A stretch of 64,000 nt of DNA from Ziziphus jujuba (Eukaryota; Streptophyta; Magnoliopsida; Rosales; Rhamnaceae): contig NC_083380.1 in the NCBI RefSeq assembly GCF_031755915.1, positions 11,098,001-11,162,000 of the forward strand, read 5' to 3'. This document shows, one piece after another, positions 15,463 to 30,596 of this stretch. Each line of letters begins with the position of its first letter. Within the stretch, counting starts at the first letter, position 1. Under the pieces are notes generated by a model. It searched no databases, was not told the DNA's origin, and saw nothing but the letters and a program-made list of their open reading frames with translations. The position numbers and the translations under genes were made by a program.

Positions 15463-16696
15463 AGCATATCTCTCTTACGAGCTAACACCATCCTTGGTTT
15501 ACTTGTATAGTGCTATGCCAAGTTAGTTTGGGTAGAAAAGTTTCCTACAACTTAGTGAGAAAATGAAGAGGGTCCAGAAAACCAAGATGTTAATCTTGTA
15601 AATTAATGTAGTACACATGAAATTCAATCAATTAATAGTAACTATGCATTTTTTTTTTTAATTTTTTTGTTATTCCATGCCAATTACTTGTTTGAAATAT
15701 GAAAATGTATTTCTTTCTTCATGTTATGGGATGATCATAAGAAATGATATTTAAACGAAGAGAAGAGGCGAAGGCGAAGAAGAAAATTTTTAAGAAGTTA
15801 AAAATAATATATTCTCTTAATAAAAACGTATATATTAACATATATATATATATATACACACTAAACTTCTTTAATTAAATGAAATTTTTTGTATATGAGG
15901 ACAACTCAATAGTAGAAGTGATTGTACTTTTTTTTCGAATTCTCTTTTTTTAATATAAAAATAGAATAAAATAAATAATTTAAAATTAGGTTAGTAGGCC
16001 AAAAAAAAATCCAAACTTAAAAGAAGGGGAAAAAAAAAAAAAAAACAATGAAGCTGAAGTACAAAAACTTTCTCAGTTTTCTGCGAAGTTTACTGAACAA
16101 TATTAACTAAGATCATGGAAAAGCAAATAACCTTTCTTTTTTTTTTTTTTTTTTTTTTTGGGGGGGGGGGACTCAATGCGACACACTAAGCATTTGAAGC
16201 CACTTGCAAGCTGTCGATGTTTAATTTCACTCAATCTTCGTTAGGAGCTTTCCAGAAAACATGCAGAACCAGCTGGTCATTAGAACTTTAGATTAAGATT
16301 AAAACATAAACCGTTAATTATATCAGCAGCAGCATATAGCAAATTAATAATGTTAATTATCTGCACTGAAGCAGTGGCAATGGAAAATCAGCTTCAAAAG
16401 ATTAATAATATTTTCGCATCCAATATTTCCAATCTAAAAGCACATAAGAGTTAGTGTCATTTTGATTTTAAGGTTGTACTTTAAATTCACAGTGAGTCAA
16501 ATCTTTCCAATCCGAAAGGAAGAAGTTAGGATCTCTTTCAAGCACTAGCAGTATTTGACCAAACCAAATTAAGGAATTTAAGCAGCCCTGCTGTCATTCA
16601 TTTCAGTAACTAGATAATCATAAAGATTAATTTTGCCTGTAGCAAATTGATAGAAATTAATTATGATAAAAAAAAATTGATGAAATTTATTCAGTT
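15463..16696. other. Intergenic, AT-rich
   Basis: The first 250 bp match the 3' flank of the intact GH1 gene (AATTCAATCAATTAATAGTA and CATGCCAATTACTTG have counterparts near 21310-21380). The rest is low-complexity, including a 20-T/11-G run near 16139-16170. No gene was seen. Confidence 0.55.
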
Positions 16697-16708
16697 AATT
16701 GAAGACAA

Positions 16709-16930
16709 TCTTTTTTTTTTTTTTTTGTTGGGTCCAAGGGAATATTTCATTAAGAAAGCAAAGAACATTAGTTGAGATCGCTATTGCCTATAGCGATAAG
16801 CATATTGGAAAGACTAATGTTCCATCTTGGATACAGAGATTTATTCATGGTAGCTTTAACAATCCGATTAGCTGACCAACACATTTTGCTACAAAAGAAA
16901 ATCACCATTTGGGGATTGGATTTATTTATA
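16709..16930 (-). mobile_element. Retroposed fragment with poly(A) tail and 12-bp target duplication
   Basis: A 222-bp insert flanked by the 12-bp direct repeat AATTGAAGACAA (16697-16708 and 16931-16942). On the minus strand its 3' end is an A run of 16 bases directly next to the left repeat. Target duplication of this length plus a poly(A) tail is the signature of LINE-mediated retroposition. The minus strand carries a short open stretch (FFCSKMCWSANRIVKATMNK) that I cannot assign, so it may be a 5'-truncated LINE or an mRNA fragment. Confidence 0.6.
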
Positions 16931-16942
16931 AATTGAAGACAA

Positions 16943-17795
16943 ATCTTGCTCGGAAGAATTTATTTATTTATTTAGTTATAGAAGAAAGAAAACTTAAAAT
17001 AATATCGAGAACCTAGTAAATACAAAATGGATAAGAGTTTCCACTTAAGCCTTCGCATCTTCTACAATCTAATTTTCATTATTATCGATGATCTTTGTAA
17101 ATTTGTACAATCATATTTAACATTTACTTTATCTCCTGAACAACAATAACTATAAATTACAAACCATAGTTGTTTCCAATAAATAATTAATAATCCAAGG
17201 ACCTATCTAAATTTTTTTTTTCAAGAAATTTTATTTTCTTTCCAAATCAATTAGAAAGAAAAAACTAATTTAACCATGTTAATTAGTTAAAATAAAGTTT
17301 CCATTTAAATATAGCAATTAGTTTGTAAATAAAAATTAAAAGAAATAATAAATAGTAAAATAAAAGATAAAAAATAACCAAAAAGCTTGGGTATTTACAA
17401 ACCTGCTGTAGTGGTATTGGCAAAAACTAAAAGCTGTTAGATTCGTTTGGAATTGAATGCATCAAAATGTGTCATTTACAGAGAGGGAAATATTAATTTT
17501 TTTTAACTGTGAACAAACTAATTAACTTGAAAATCAATCTTCTTCCAATAACATGTACAAATTAAGGGATTGATTCAAAAAGAAGTTTGATTATCTGCTA
17601 AAAAAGAATGACGAATATTTCACTACAGTTAGAAATTATACCAAACCATGACTAATGATTAATCGGGCTTTTCTTAGGTTAGTTTATACATGCCTATATT
17701 TATAATTAGTTTCCATAAGATGCAGCACACAATCTTAATTTGAAATCCAAACAAAGTTTCTCTAAAGAGTTAATCTTGCTATAGAAGACAGAAAT
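16943..17795. other. Upstream region of the GH1 gene
   Basis: AT-rich, no coding signal. It should contain the promoter of the beta-glucosidase, but no single convincing TATA element stands out among the many AT runs. Confidence 0.45.
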
Positions 17796-21119
<3,324 letters not shown>

Positions 21120-21936
21120 GCTCTCTCTCACTAACTGGCCAACTCCACAAATCTTGATATACTTTGTTACAGAGTGTTGGTTCCTGCAGAAACAATTCCT
21201 ATAAACTGGGGATGAATGTTAATGAGGAATGAAGAGAGGGTATAGAAGACCCTTTTATACCAGGAACTTAATTTTGTAAGAAAGTTAATTTAGACCCTCT
21301 TGTATATGAAATTCAATTCAATTAATAGCAACCATTTTTTAATTTCTTTACTCCTATGAGAATCTTATTCCATGCCAATAACTTGTATGGAACATGAAAA
21401 TGTCTTTCTTTCCATTTCATGCTCAGGACATGAGCATAAAATGATATATAAATGAAAAGGAGATAATCCTCTATAAACTAAACTCAAAACTTTATTTTTA
21501 TTTTTATCTTTTTATTTATTTTCCTTTTTATACATTGAAAAAAAAAAAAAAGGAAAAAGAAAACAAAAGAAAAAAGGCCAATATTCATGGGCTATTCTAT
21601 TAGGCCAACTTTGGAATCTACTGGAGGTCTAGGTCCAATTGTGCAATGCCTGTCCAGTTTCAACTGGCCCAATTGCCTGCTTATTCTGAGGCTGCAGAGA
21701 GACCAGTCACTAGAGAGGCATGAAGCGGGTAGCGGTCTCAACGACCTTCACTTTGGAAAAGACAATAATCCCCTTCACTTTGCACAATTTTATCTTTATT
21801 CATTTGCCTATTTATTTGTTCAACACCATATACTTCTTTCTGTTTGCTGCTTTATTTTTCTATCTTTCTCAAATTTTGTTTCTCAATTTCCTATAAAAGA
21901 AAAATTGTTACCCACCCAATGTGGCAAATTGTTGCT
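21120..21936. other. GH1 3' flank and spacer
   Basis: Contains the presumed GH1 3' UTR (to about 21350) and sequence without recognisable coding content before the first PPR remnant. A possible 133-codon reading frame at 21587-21988 has no family features and overlaps the PPR remnant. Confidence 0.5.
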
Positions 21937-22291
21937 CCACAGTTTAGATTCTCAGTTTCAATCCCAGCAATCTGCATGCTTTGATTAACAAGACCCACAT
22001 CTTACTTGACCCATTTTATGCCACTGGAATTGTGGGATTACTATGCCATTAATGGGGATCTTTGTTGGACTATGACTTGTTTGATATAAGTTCACGTCCA
22101 AGTGTCTACCTTTGGAATTCCATAATTAGAGCTTAAAGTCAAGCGCAAAAGTTTAATAATGCATTTTTACTTTGGAATTTTATGATTTCAGTCCTTAACA
22201 TATTCTGAAATTGAGAGAATACGTTATCAAACTTTTGATCGAATTATGGATTTTGACACAAAGGGCTATAACTCTTTAGTAAGATGCAAAG
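21937..22291 (+). pseudogene. PPR gene remnant, segment A
   Basis: Matches the 5' part of the intact PPR gene at 32427-34094, for example CTTGACCCATTTTATGCCAC, AATGGGGATCTTTGTTG, AAGTGTCTACCTTTGGAATTC and ACTCTTTAGTAAGATGCAAA. There are internal deletions and frameshifts. It ends exactly where a solo LTR is inserted. Confidence 0.85.
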
Positions 22292-23543
22292 TGTCATGGT
22301 CTAACTCTTTGGAATAAGCAAAAGTGAACCATTCAGTGCTTACTAATCCCATATAGGTAGTAAACAACCATTAATGTCTCACAAACAAATATTCCATAAG
22401 ATATTAGTGTAATACAAGCACTAAGTAAGCAATAAAGCAAATAATAATAGTTGATATTGAAATAGACAAGCACACAAAGCAAAAAAAGGATTGAATGAAA
22501 TATATTCATTTTATTTGATCTCGATGTAGAGAACAATAGAAGGGTTCCAAGCATGCTTTAAGAGCTCTCACCTATGCTGGTGATCTAGCTCACACCATAC
22601 TGATTAGCCACCCCCTTTAGAAAGTTTATTTAGCCATTATTATCCCATTGGATAAAAATATTAAAATGCATGAGGAATCATAATAATACTATTTCTTATA
22701 ATGCAAAATAGAAAATCTAAGCAAATGACCATAGGATTGACTAACGATCATTATAATTCATTTAAAATATATATATATATATATATTAAATATTATTTTA
22801 TATATTATATGAAGAAGGATTTTATTGAAAAACTAATTCTAAGTTGTTTTTTAGTTCCTACAAAATAGTACCTTTTAACGTATACATATTTAGTCATTTA
22901 GTAAAAGTTAGTTTCCTATTTTATCTATTGTTTCAACATACATATTAGTTTATTAATGTTAATTTTGGTTTCTTACATTTACTTGTGTTACTATTTTTAT
23001 TCCTAAAAAATCATCCATATCCAAAACTATCTCTTGCTCCAAACTCTATAAATAGGAGCTTTCTTTTCCATTTGAAAAAACACAACAACAGAAAGTTATT
23101 TATTCTCTCTTCTTCTCTCTAAATAATCCTCTCAAATCCTCCATATTTTCTTCTTATTATTGTAAAATTATTTTATTCCTATCAAATATATTTTAGTGTA
23201 TATATATATATATATATATTGAGCATTACAGGAGTTCTAACGAGTTTGTGGGAATTCTTAGCTACACACAAGATTCCTAATGGATCGTTGTATCTTAGGA
23301 GATGAACGTTAGACGATCCAATAAAGAAGGGGGCATATCTTCACTAAGGACAACGCTATTGCATGTCTCGATCCAACTAAACAAGCCATTATAAACTTTG
23401 AATAGTTGTTTATTATTTTATTATTGCTATTTAGTATTTGATATTTGTAATTATAATTTAGTTTTGTTATTTATTTTATTTTCAATAAGATGAACTTTAA
23501 CTTGGTGATTATAGACAAACACAAGGTATATGAGACTCTTACA
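22292..23543 (+). mobile_element. Solo LTR, 1252 bp, inserted in the PPR remnant
   Basis: Begins TGTCATGGTCTAAC and ends GAGACTCTTACA (TG...CA termini, TGT/ACA ends). It is flanked by CAAAG (22287-22291) and CAAAA (23544-23548), a 5-bp target duplication with one change. Comparison with the intact PPR gene around 33010-33030 shows the two flanks should be adjacent. A TATA box (CTATAAATAG, 23046-23055) followed by leader-like sequence fits an LTR promoter. No internal retrotransposon genes are present, so it is best explained as LTR-LTR recombination. Confidence 0.7.
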
Positions 23544-23919
23544 CAAAACATAAGGGATAAGCCAGATGGATATACTCTTATTCATTTGTTTGTTGGCCAA
23601 TGATTACAAGATTTTTGTCTAAAAATTAATTTTGATTCTAATGCTTATTAAGTTGTAACAAGATCTATAAGTCAATGAATTCTAAAGTGTAACTTTTTTC
23701 TTTCCAAGTCAATTAATTATGCTTATAGAGTTTTTTGTGGTTTAGTCCAGCCTGATTTAGTTACACAGTCAACTTTTTGATTACTGGATATTCTCAGTCT
23801 GGAGACTATGAAAATGCATTTTCCTTCTTCAATAAATTGAATTTGGAAGGTAAGAAGGCAGATTTTTTGTTTAATTTCCAGTTTGTTCGTTGCTGCTTCT
23901 TAGATTGTAAATGTAGGGT
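23544..23919 (+). pseudogene. PPR gene remnant, segment B
   Basis: Continues segment A after the solo LTR: GCCAGATGGATATACTCTT, TCCAGCCTGATTTAGTTACA, GGATATTCTCAGTCTGGAGA and TTGGAAGGTAAGAAGGCAGA all match the intact PPR gene around 33030-33400. Stops and small indels occur throughout. It ends at AGGGT, the target site of the next insertion. Confidence 0.88.
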
Positions 23920-25776
23920 TGAAGATTGAAGAGATTCCTCTCCAAGATTCCTCCTCCTTTGAGTTTTCTCTATCTTTTATCACTTTCTAAATTGTATTTG
24001 GATATATATATATATTGTATTTGATATGGGTTTAATGATAAATATATATTCTATTTTGGATTTGGTTTATATTTTGTACATGGATTGCTAGATTTATTAT
24101 CTAGGGTATTGGTGGAATGTTTATTTGGATTGTAATTGAATGATGGATTGATTACATATATGCAATTCTATTATTTTCTTGTGTATTCGTTAGATTTAAT
24201 GTTTTAATATGCCTAATAGATTGGAAATCAATTGGGTATTGGGTAGATCTATAAATTTCTCCTTAAGAAAGGATTATTTAATGGATTTGTCACTAGGATT
24301 ACATAACTTATATTTTAATTAAAGTTGGAAGGCTTAATTAGGGAGTGGGTAACCTAGAAAAGGGGAATTAATGCATGGCTTTTTAGGTTAATTTAGGAAG
24401 GATTCTTGAATTTTAACTAACTATCCATAGATTCTAATTTTCCTAAGGATAGGGAATTAGATGTAATTAGAAACCCTTTGGTTAGAATTAAGAATAGAAA
24501 TCCAATAGTAATCACCCAAGTTAAGTTCAATTATAAAAAGAATAAGAAGGAAATCTATATCCTAGAGCTTTAGATCACAATATTTGTCATTTCCATTACA
24601 TGTGTGTATTGTTTCTCTTGATTTCTTGTCTTACTACTATAGTTTAATTTTAATATTAAGTTTAATTTACGTTCACACTAGTTTTAGTCAAATTGGTTGC
24701 CTAAATAAAACGAACTAATCAATAATTTTGGTACTTAGCAAAGTGTCGAACATCAATTCTCGAGAGAACAATACTCACTCATCACTTTATTACTTATGCG
24801 ATCCGTATACTTGCAGAATCAACGCATCAAGGTTTTGGCATCTTTTTTACACAAGTACACAAAAACATATCAAAATAACCATAAATGCTTGAGTTTTCTA
24901 CAAATAATTAAACTATAAAAGACTAAACAAGTGAGCTAAAACTCATTTATCAACTCCCCGGCAACGGCACCAAAAACTTGATGCGTTGATTCCGTAAGTA
25001 TACAGGTCGCATAAGTAATAAAGTGATGAGTGAGTATCGTTCACTCGAGGATTGATGTTCGACACTTTGCTAAGTATCAAAATTATTGATTAATTTTTTT
25101 TGTTTAGGCAAACAATTTGACTAAAAACTAGTGTTAACGTAAATTAAAACTAATATTAAAATTAAACTAAAGCAGTAGGACAAGAAATCAAGAGAAATAA
25201 CACATACAAGTAATGGAAATGGCAAATATTATGATCTAAAGCTCTATAATATTGATTTCCTTCTTATTCTTCTTATAATTGAACTTAACTTAGGTGATTA
25301 CTATTGGATTTCTCTTCTTAATTCTAACCAAAGGGTTTCTAATTACATTTAATTCCCTATCCCTAGGAAAATTAGAATCTATGGATAGTTAGTGAAAATT
25401 CAAGAATCCTTTCCTAAATTAACCTAAAAAGCCATGTATTTTCTAGGTTATCCACTTCCTAACCTTTCCAATTTTAATTAAAATATGGGTTGTGTAATCC
25501 TAGTGGCAAATCCATTAAATAACCATTTCCTAAGGAGAAATTTATAGATCTACCCAATAACCAATTGATTTCCAATCTAATTAGGCATATTAAAACATTA
25601 AATCTAAGGAATACACAAGAAAATAATAGAATTGCATAATAGTAATCAACCCATCATTCAATTACAATCCAAATAAACTTTCCATTAATACCTTAGATAA
25701 TAAATCTAGCAATCCATGTATAAAATATAAACCAAATCCAAAATAGAATATATGTTTATCATTAAACCCGTGTCAA

Positions 25777-25807
<31 letters not shown>

Positions 25808-26496
25808 CCAAATATAATTTAGAGAGTGATAAAAGATAGAGAAAACTCAAAAGAGTAGGAATCTTGTAGAAGAATCTCTTCAATCTTCAATCTTCTTCCA
25901 AGCCCAAGTTTTCTCTCTCTAGATTTTGCTCTTTCTCTCTCTAAATTGAGTGTGTTGCTCTCTAGTTCTTCTCCAAGCTATCTACAATGATGGCTCCCCC
26001 TCTTTCTCTACCAAGCCTCCTCCAATAAAACCTCCTCAAATCATCTCTAAAACCCTAGCCTTTTTGGTTAATTCCAACCATTAGATCAAGATCAAAGGGT
26101 CCTAAATATGCACATGGCTTTCACATGTCTAATTTAAATGAAGTCACTTGCACATGCAAATATCTACACTAAAGGTACATGTCGTGTTCTCATTAAAACT
26201 GCAATTTGACCAAAGTCAATAAAAGTCAAAATTAGAAATTAAAGTATGGAAAGTCAATATTTTGAAAATCTTCAATTATGAGTGCCACGTTTGACTTGAT
26301 TTAGGTACGGTGAGCTTTCTTCCTCTCCAAGGTGATTCCCAAAGCTTTAAAAACCATAAAAGTTACTCTTAATTTCATTTTAGAGCTCACCTGTACAAGT
26401 ACAAAAACATATATCAAAATAACCATAAATGCTTGAGTTTTCCACAAACAATCAAGCTATAATAGACTAAATAAGTGAGCTAAAACTCACTTATCA
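23920..26496. mobile_element. Palindromic LTR-retrotransposon remnant, 2577 bp, with AGGGT target duplication
   Basis: The unit starts TGAAGATTG and ends ACTTATCA and is flanked by AGGGT (23915-23919 and 26497-26501). The intact PPR gene shows the two flanks as neighbours. Left arm 23920-24842 and right arm 24965-25889 are reverse complements along about 920 bp. The right part, 24977-26496, reads on the minus strand as an LTR of about 1.5 kb (TGATAAGTGAG to CAACGCATCA) followed by a primer-binding site matching the 3' end of plant tRNA-Asp (plus strand CTCCCCGGCAACGGCACCA, 24957-24975). The left arm is a 3' LTR fragment in the opposite orientation. A second LTR start lies at about 24850-24956. 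No gag-pol remains. Confidence 0.75.
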
Positions 26497-27340
26497 AGGG
26501 TCCGGTAAGGAGATGCTTTCATACTCTCTTTGGCATGAACTTCATTCACATTTCATGGTCAGCTCTGTTCTTCTATACAAATTTTTTGTTTGAAAAGTAA
26601 TTTTGTTTCTAATGATCATGTTTGCATCGTATGTGTGTCTATGTACTCAAGATCTAAGTAAATGAATTCTGCTTATATAGTTTGTTTGTGATTTAGTTAC
26701 ATGTTTGATTACTGGATACTCTCAGTCTGGACCGTATGAAAAAGAAATTGAATTTCTGTTTTGATTGGTAATTTGGTGTTTTCTGCGGCTTAGATGGCAA
26801 ACGTGGGGCCTGGTAAGGAAATGCATTCACACTATCTTCGACATGGACTTTGGTCAGATGTCATGTTCAGCCCTGTTCTTGTATACATGTTTTTGAAGGT
26901 ATAATTTTTTGGGCTTGATGATATCTGGTTTTGCTACTATGACAGAGGGGAATATTGTTTCATACAATTCATTAATATTAGGTCTTGGGTGGCATGAACT
27001 TGCCTATACCATGCATGATACAGGTAGAATGTGATAGATTGGTAATGAACTTTTGTATACTGAAAGGATAAAATATTTATGACTTAGGAAATCTTAAGGT
27101 TGTAAAATTTGTTATTATTTATCCGTTACTGTCCATTTTAATAAGCTTTATAAGGTGCCACTGGGCTTGAATATATGCATCTGAATTTAGGCCTTACTAA
27201 TGTTTCGGGTCGCATGGACTTGCCTATTCAGTGCAAGATATAGATAGCTTGTAATCGGTTGGTAGTGAACTATAAATACACAGAAAGTAAAAAATTTTGG
27301 TCGTATAGGAAACAAAATGGTTATAGAGCTTTTATTATTT
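26497..27340 (+). pseudogene. PPR gene remnants, segments C and D (partly duplicated)
   Basis: At 26502 the PPR remnant resumes (CCGGTAAGGAGATGC, compare GCCTGGTAAGGAAATTC in the intact gene). From about 26585 a second partial copy restarts at an earlier point of the gene (TTTGAAAAGTAATTTTGTTTC, ATGTACTCAAGATCTAAGT) and runs through GGGCCTGGTAAGGAAATGC to TTGGGTGGCATGAACTTGCC. Near 27190-27230 a third short copy of the last motif follows (TTTCGGGTCGCATGGACTTG). The segments after each look like the 3' flank of the intact gene (TTGGTAGTGAACT). These are therefore several overlapping decayed copies. Confidence 0.8.
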
Positions 27341-27596
27341 ATCTAAATTGTCTGCTGTGGTATTTGATAAATTCTCTCATTTAGCAGACTAACCTATGAA
27401 CTAAAATGCATAAGGTATGCTCCAACTTAGGTACTTTATGGATATATTTAGAATCCCCGGCCCTATCCCTATCAAAGCTAATATTGTTATTTTTACTATT
27501 TCAAAACATATTATTTGTACCCAGAGAAGGAACAAGAAATTCACTGCATTGATAACTTGGAACTTTTTCCTTCTTTTCTTATTAACCTTTTCATCC

Positions 27597-28570
27597 ATGG
27601 CTATCCATCTTCATTTGTATTTTTGGCTTTAGTTTCTCCTATTCTCACACATTGCCTCTGCTCAATCTGATAATTATATAATATATATGGATTTATCAGC
27701 TATGCCCAAAGCTTTCACTGATCCCCATTTCCTGGTACTTGGCCGCACTATCTTCTATCCAACTATATTCTCTCTAGGATAGTCCTAGACCTACCTCTTC
27801 AGCCGTTCCCAGAATCCCATCTTCACTCTCTTCCAAGCTCATCTCTAGTTATATACTCATGTTCTTAATGGTTTCAGTGCAAGTCTTTTGCCTGATGAGC
27901 GTGAGGCCTTAAAAGCCTCTCCAGGCTACATTTATTCTTCTAAGGACTCACCTATAAAAGCTTCCACAATATATTCAACCCAATTCCTTGGCCTCAACTC
28001 CAACTTTGGTGCATGGCCAGTTTCAAAGTATGGCGAAGATGTCATTATTGGGTTTGTGGACTCTGGGATTTGGCTTGAAAGCAAAAGCTTCAACGATAAT
28101 GGGATGTCCGGGATCCCATCAAGATGGAATGGAAAGGAGAGTGCGAAAATGGTACCCAATTCAACTCCTCATTGTGCAATAAGAAACTTGTCAGGGCTTG
28201 GTTCCTTAAGAAGGGCTTATATAAGATGATCAATATCACAATGAATTCTCCACCGGACACGTTTGGCAATGGGACCCATGTGGCATCAATAGCTGCTGGG
28301 AGTTTCAAGCATGGCATTTCCCACTTTGGGTATGGCTCAGGAACTGCTAGAGGTGTGGCTCCAAAGGCACATGTGACAGTTTACAAGTCCTTATGGGAGG
28401 AGGATTGTTTCTACCTTAATGATATACTTTGATGCAATGGACTATGCAATAAAGAACGGTGTTGATGTCTTATCTTTATCATTTGGTTCAAGGGAAGCTC
28501 GTTTATAGGAAAAGCCCGTTGCTATTGCCATATTTTCAGCCATGGAGAAAAAGGTATTTTCGTCTCCCTT
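27597..28570 (+). pseudogene. Subtilisin-like serine protease (SBT1 type), broken copy 2
   Basis: Paralogue of the copy at 8738. Remnants: a start codon at 27597 followed after 11 codons by TAG, prodomain pieces (DNYIIYMDLSAMPKAFTD, then DEREALKASPGYIYSSKDS), the catalytic Asp region (EDVIIGFVDSGIWLES), a frameshift near 28130, then GECENGTQFNSSLCNKKLV, FGNGTHVASIAAGS and GVAPKAHVTVYKSLW. The catalytic His of the usual GHGTHV motif is replaced by Asn (GNGTHV). The frame breaks again near 28430, and homology stops near 28560, before the substrate-binding and Ser regions, so more than half of the gene is missing. It lacks the 739-bp insertion of copy 1. Confidence 0.9.
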
Positions 28571-30033
28571 GTAAACCTTGACTCTGAACATTATAGGTGA
28601 TATGGAAAACTAATTTAATTAGTCTGTACTAACTATATAGCATGTACATCATTAATGTCCTTTTCTGATTGTAAAAGGTTGTATTCAAAACTATCGCCTA
28701 TTAAAATGAATAGTCTTTGTAAGTCCAACTGGGTGAAGATATATGACCAAATGTAGAAATTGAGTCACTTTGCAATGGCAGAAATGTCTCTTTGAGCGTG
28801 TAAGAGAAAACAATTTAAAAAATTGATGTTTGAAAGCCTTTTCTTATCACAGATGGCTTTAATTAAGAAGTCCTTATGTATATATATGATTCGTTTTATT
28901 TAATTACTACTAGGTGCCCTTAATCATTTATTATACCAGCAGAATACAGAGAGAGATGAACAATGAATAATTCATGTTTCTGTTTAGGGTAATAGAATAA
29001 TTCATGTTCTTTTAAAAATCAATTTAGTGAACCTTAAAATTAAGTTAATTATCAACTTGACCAAAAATAAAATAAAATAAAAAACCACTTACATATGGTT
29101 GAGCTTAATTTCAATGGCATAATCAAATGTATGTCTAGTGCTAACCGTGTTTTGGATGGGATTAGGATTGTTAGCACAACCTTTAAAAATAAAACTTAAG
29201 CCCTCATACCAGAATTAAACCACTTGTAACATGAGTAAAGTCAACTGCTTCCTACCAGTTCCCAAAAGCTAAATCAACTTGAAAAATTGCAACCAGAAAA
29301 GGTAAAATAAGTGGCAAATTTTAGGACTCTGGCTATCCATATCTAGATATTCGAATTTCTGGAGCAAGTTATTACTCTTGAACCGGTCTTTTTTACTAAG
29401 AATGAACTGTCTACCATTGATTGCAACCCAAAAAGGAAGCAAATTTGGCTGTAAAATCTGGATTTCCCTCAGAGCTTTTTCCTTAAGAACCAGTTGGATT
29501 ATACCTACTTGACCATGAGCATATTTCCTTTTCATTCTTTCTTTTTGGTTAATTAGAACAAACTGTCGATACACCTTTGAAGTTGTGGATTCCAATCATG
29601 TCCATATGTAATCGTGACAAATAAATAAATAAACAGACAAGCTAAAGACAGAAGTGGCATAACTCTGTCTCTCCTTAAAGGAACACAGGAAGCAAAATTA
29701 GTGAAAAAGATATCAGACTTCAACTATTGGAGCTGTCATTTAATAAAAGATTACATATAATGCCTTTTGATTTAATTAGGAAGACCAAGTAAATGGTGAT
29801 TAATTTCTTCCATTTAATGTCTTTGTATAGTCGTAGTTGCTCAGAGTTTCGGCTAAAAAACATGTAACAAATTGGTAGAGAATGAAAGCCAACAGGACAA
29901 AAGTCAAACCTTATTAAATGTCAACATCTCAAGTTTATATATCGTTTATACTCATCCATATAAACATAGTATAACATAAAAATATTGATTGTAAGTCAAC
30001 TTTACATTATTACATATAGCAGTTCTATATAAA
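28571..30033. other. Intergenic, no gene recognised
   Basis: AT-rich. A 108-codon frame on the minus strand (29269-29595) has no recognisable domain and an unremarkable composition. A short region near 29497-29530 resembles the spacer of the first subtilase/peptide locus (8311-8345). Confidence 0.5.
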
Positions 30034-30170
30034 TGTGAGTTCCAGCTAAGTTGTTTGCATTAATTATTCATTTGTTTAGTTATATATTAGTTTGCAAGGC
30101 TTCCCTAATTGATATTATTTTTCTATGGTGCCTCCTTAATTCTAGCTTGCTTGCCCTGCTTCCTCTATCA
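30034..30170 (+). pseudogene. Decayed exon 1 of a secreted-peptide gene, copy A
   Basis: Aligns with exon 1 of the peptide gene at 7496: GTTCCAGCTAAGTTGTTTGC against TTTCCGGCTAAGTTGGTTGC, with the hydrophobic stretch ALIIHLFSYILVCKAS following. The start codon is directly followed by a TGA, so this copy cannot be translated as such. Confidence 0.5.
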
Positions 30171-30177
30171 TTCCACG

Positions 30178-30563
30178 ATGCATTGTTTTGCAGCAAATTT
30201 AAAGTTTGTGTACATTGTCATCCTCTTGCTCCTCATGGCCGATTTTCCTGCATCTTCTGCACGTTCTCTTTATGCTAATTAATTAATTATTATTATTATT
30301 ATTATTATTTTATATAGTGTTTTTCATTCATATGCTACGAATTAATTACTAAGCATTGCATGAAATCCCTATTCACACATGTTGACACTCAGGCTTAAAA
30401 TGGTTTGTTAAAGTATATTAACCTTTATTGACTAACTTTATGTTTAAACTTAAAAAATATATATATATATATGATTAATAAATTTTAACACTTACAATAT
30501 ATCAAGTGATTGATTGATGATCATTAATGTACACATTAAGATTCATGCGTAATGAATCGTTTG

Positions 30564-30596
<33 letters not shown>

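Noticed and set aside
24846..24964. CTCCCCGGCAACGGCACCA read as a tRNA-Asp gene end
   Set aside because: Only the 3' acceptor-arm match is present, adjacent to an LTR end; it is a retrotransposon primer-binding site, not a tRNA gene.
22333..26496. A CRISPR-like or satellite array in the repeat-rich 22-26 kb region
   Set aside because: The repeats are two LTR-derived insertions with inverted arms; there are no regularly spaced short repeats.
29269..29595. 108-codon minus-strand frame
   Set aside because: No domain, no neighbouring exon and no family resemblance; chance is sufficient in AT-rich DNA of this length.
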